From the IMG/VR virus record IMGVR_UViG_3300047443_000115, positions 27,589 through 91,588 of that record: a stretch of 64,000 nucleotides of DNA; one strand, given 5' to 3'. This DNA comes from a virus. Shown here one piece after another: positions 63,614-64,000 of the stretch. The notes beneath the pieces are model-generated. The model was not told where the DNA came from. It was given only the letters and a program-made list of their open reading frames with translations, and did not search any database. A program made the translations under genes and the position numbers. Each line of letters starts with the position of its first letter. Position 1 is the stretch's first letter.

Positions 63614-64000
63614 CATCATGTTCAGCGAATGCCCAGCGAGGCCAGTACGCGGCTCTGACCTGGGCTTGGATGGGTCGGCCAGTACAGGTAGCAGACCCCG
63701 CCGGTGCCGCTGCGGATCTGGCCGGCGGCGTTGTAGCGCCTGGTCCTGAGCCAGATGGTCTCGAACTGGATTCATTGGATCCCGCATCAGGGGTGATATT
63801 CCGTCGCAGCCGCCTCAACCGTCTGACCTGCTAAGACTGACTGAGACTGAGTGAGATTGAATCGGCGCGAGTGAGCTATTTCCTGCCCCCCATCCGCTCC
63901 CCGGCGATGCGCCACTCCCCCACCACTCCCTGGAAACCGGCCACTAACTGGCTTCTGAGCAGCCATCGAGCAGTGCCGGGGCGCCGCCCCCCGGAATCCA
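63614..64000. other. End of window: no intact gene
   Basis: Contains the gene remnant at 63622-63771, short ACTGA/AGTGA-type repeats around 63835-63860 and GC-rich DNA after 63880. No tRNA was found, though a partial one at the edge cannot be excluded. The attachment site should lie here or in the DNA beyond. Confidence 0.5.
63622..63771 (-). pseudogene. Gene remnant (C-terminal fragment)
   Basis: A 49-codon frame without start reads FETIWLRTRRYNAAGQIRSG, then CYLYWPTHPSPGQSRVLASL before its stop. It has coding character and is cut at its 5' end by an in-frame stop. Perhaps the tail of an old integrase-region or host gene. Confidence 0.35.

Larger units (their letters stand above)
63544..63905 (+). 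repeat. 18-bp direct repeat flanking the region after int
   Basis: CCCCATCCGCTCCCTGGC at 63544-63561 and CCCCATCCGCTCCCCGGC at 63888-63905, one mismatch. 344 bp apart, on either side of the terminator and the gene remnant. Candidates are integrase arm sites or an att-related duplication. Confidence 0.5.

Noticed and set aside
63740-63790. Possible tRNA 3' end (TTCGAGACC)
   Set aside because: The stem bases beside the T-loop-like sequence do not pair and no cloverleaf forms.
62628-63818. 396-codon minus-strand frame opposite the integrase
   Set aside because: Shadow of int. Only its separate end region (63622-63771, another frame) has coding character and is listed as a remnant.

Overview
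The sequence is GC-rich and heavily codon-biased. Its gene families (actinophage portal/terminase, DUF6221, DUF4326, DUF2637, WhiB-like, Streptomyces-type TraB) point to Streptomyces or a close relative. I read it as most of one temperate phage or prophage, cut at the left edge inside the head-gene block and ending at the right just past the integrase. Genes are tightly packed, mostly on the minus strand, with many ATGA/GTGA/TGATG stop-start overlaps, so many start choices can be made with confidence.

Layout from left to right. (1) 1-11 kb, minus strand: late genes in transcription order tail spike, exoribonuclease, HNH, small proteins, HNH, terS, terL, portal and MuF-like protein (cut by the edge). 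(2) 11-13.6 kb: small early-type genes. (3) 13.9-23.8 kb, minus strand: a module resembling the transfer region of Streptomyces conjugative elements. It holds a TraB/FtsK-type translocase, DUF2637 and other small multi-membrane (Spd-like) proteins, a GIY-YIG/winged-helix protein and about a dozen tiny genes. (4) 23.8-28.1 kb: the control centre, with HicAB, a GntR/UTRA repressor, an F420/PPOX-type enzyme and a rightward operon ending in a protein with four zinc-knuckle repeats and a GIY-YIG-like end. Two matching promoter-operators, TTGCAT-17-TATGGT/TACGGT with a CTTGGGTATSCAAG-type palindrome over the -35 and a second one after the start site, face outward from this centre. They would put the transfer operon and the rightward operon under the same repressor.

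(5) 28.4-30.6 kb: a rightward operon led by an RNA-ligase-like protein. (6) 30.6-37.3 kb: mostly leftward small genes plus a hyaluronan-synthase-like glycosyltransferase, with a divergent control region at 34.4 kb. (7) 37.4-54.6 kb, leftward: three DNA methyltransferases, a TnpB insertion, a DnaD-like initiator that contains 12-bp iterons, an HNH/replication protein, a WhiB-like protein, RecE/RecT-like recombination proteins and a DnaQ-like exonuclease. (8) 54.7-60.6 kb, leftward: early genes of unknown function, including a diverged tandem pair, then a Bro-N antirepressor and an excisionase-like HTH. (9) 60.6-63.5 kb: the immunity switch (leftward Cro-like gene and rightward repressor separated by 17-bp palindromes), an internally duplicated protein and a tyrosine integrase. 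The last 460 bp have no intact gene.

Together the genes describe a temperate phage with its own immunity, integration, replication and recombination that also carries a conjugation-type double-strand DNA transfer module under separate repressor control. That combination is the most unusual feature here. Family names come from motif recognition by eye; no database search was run.
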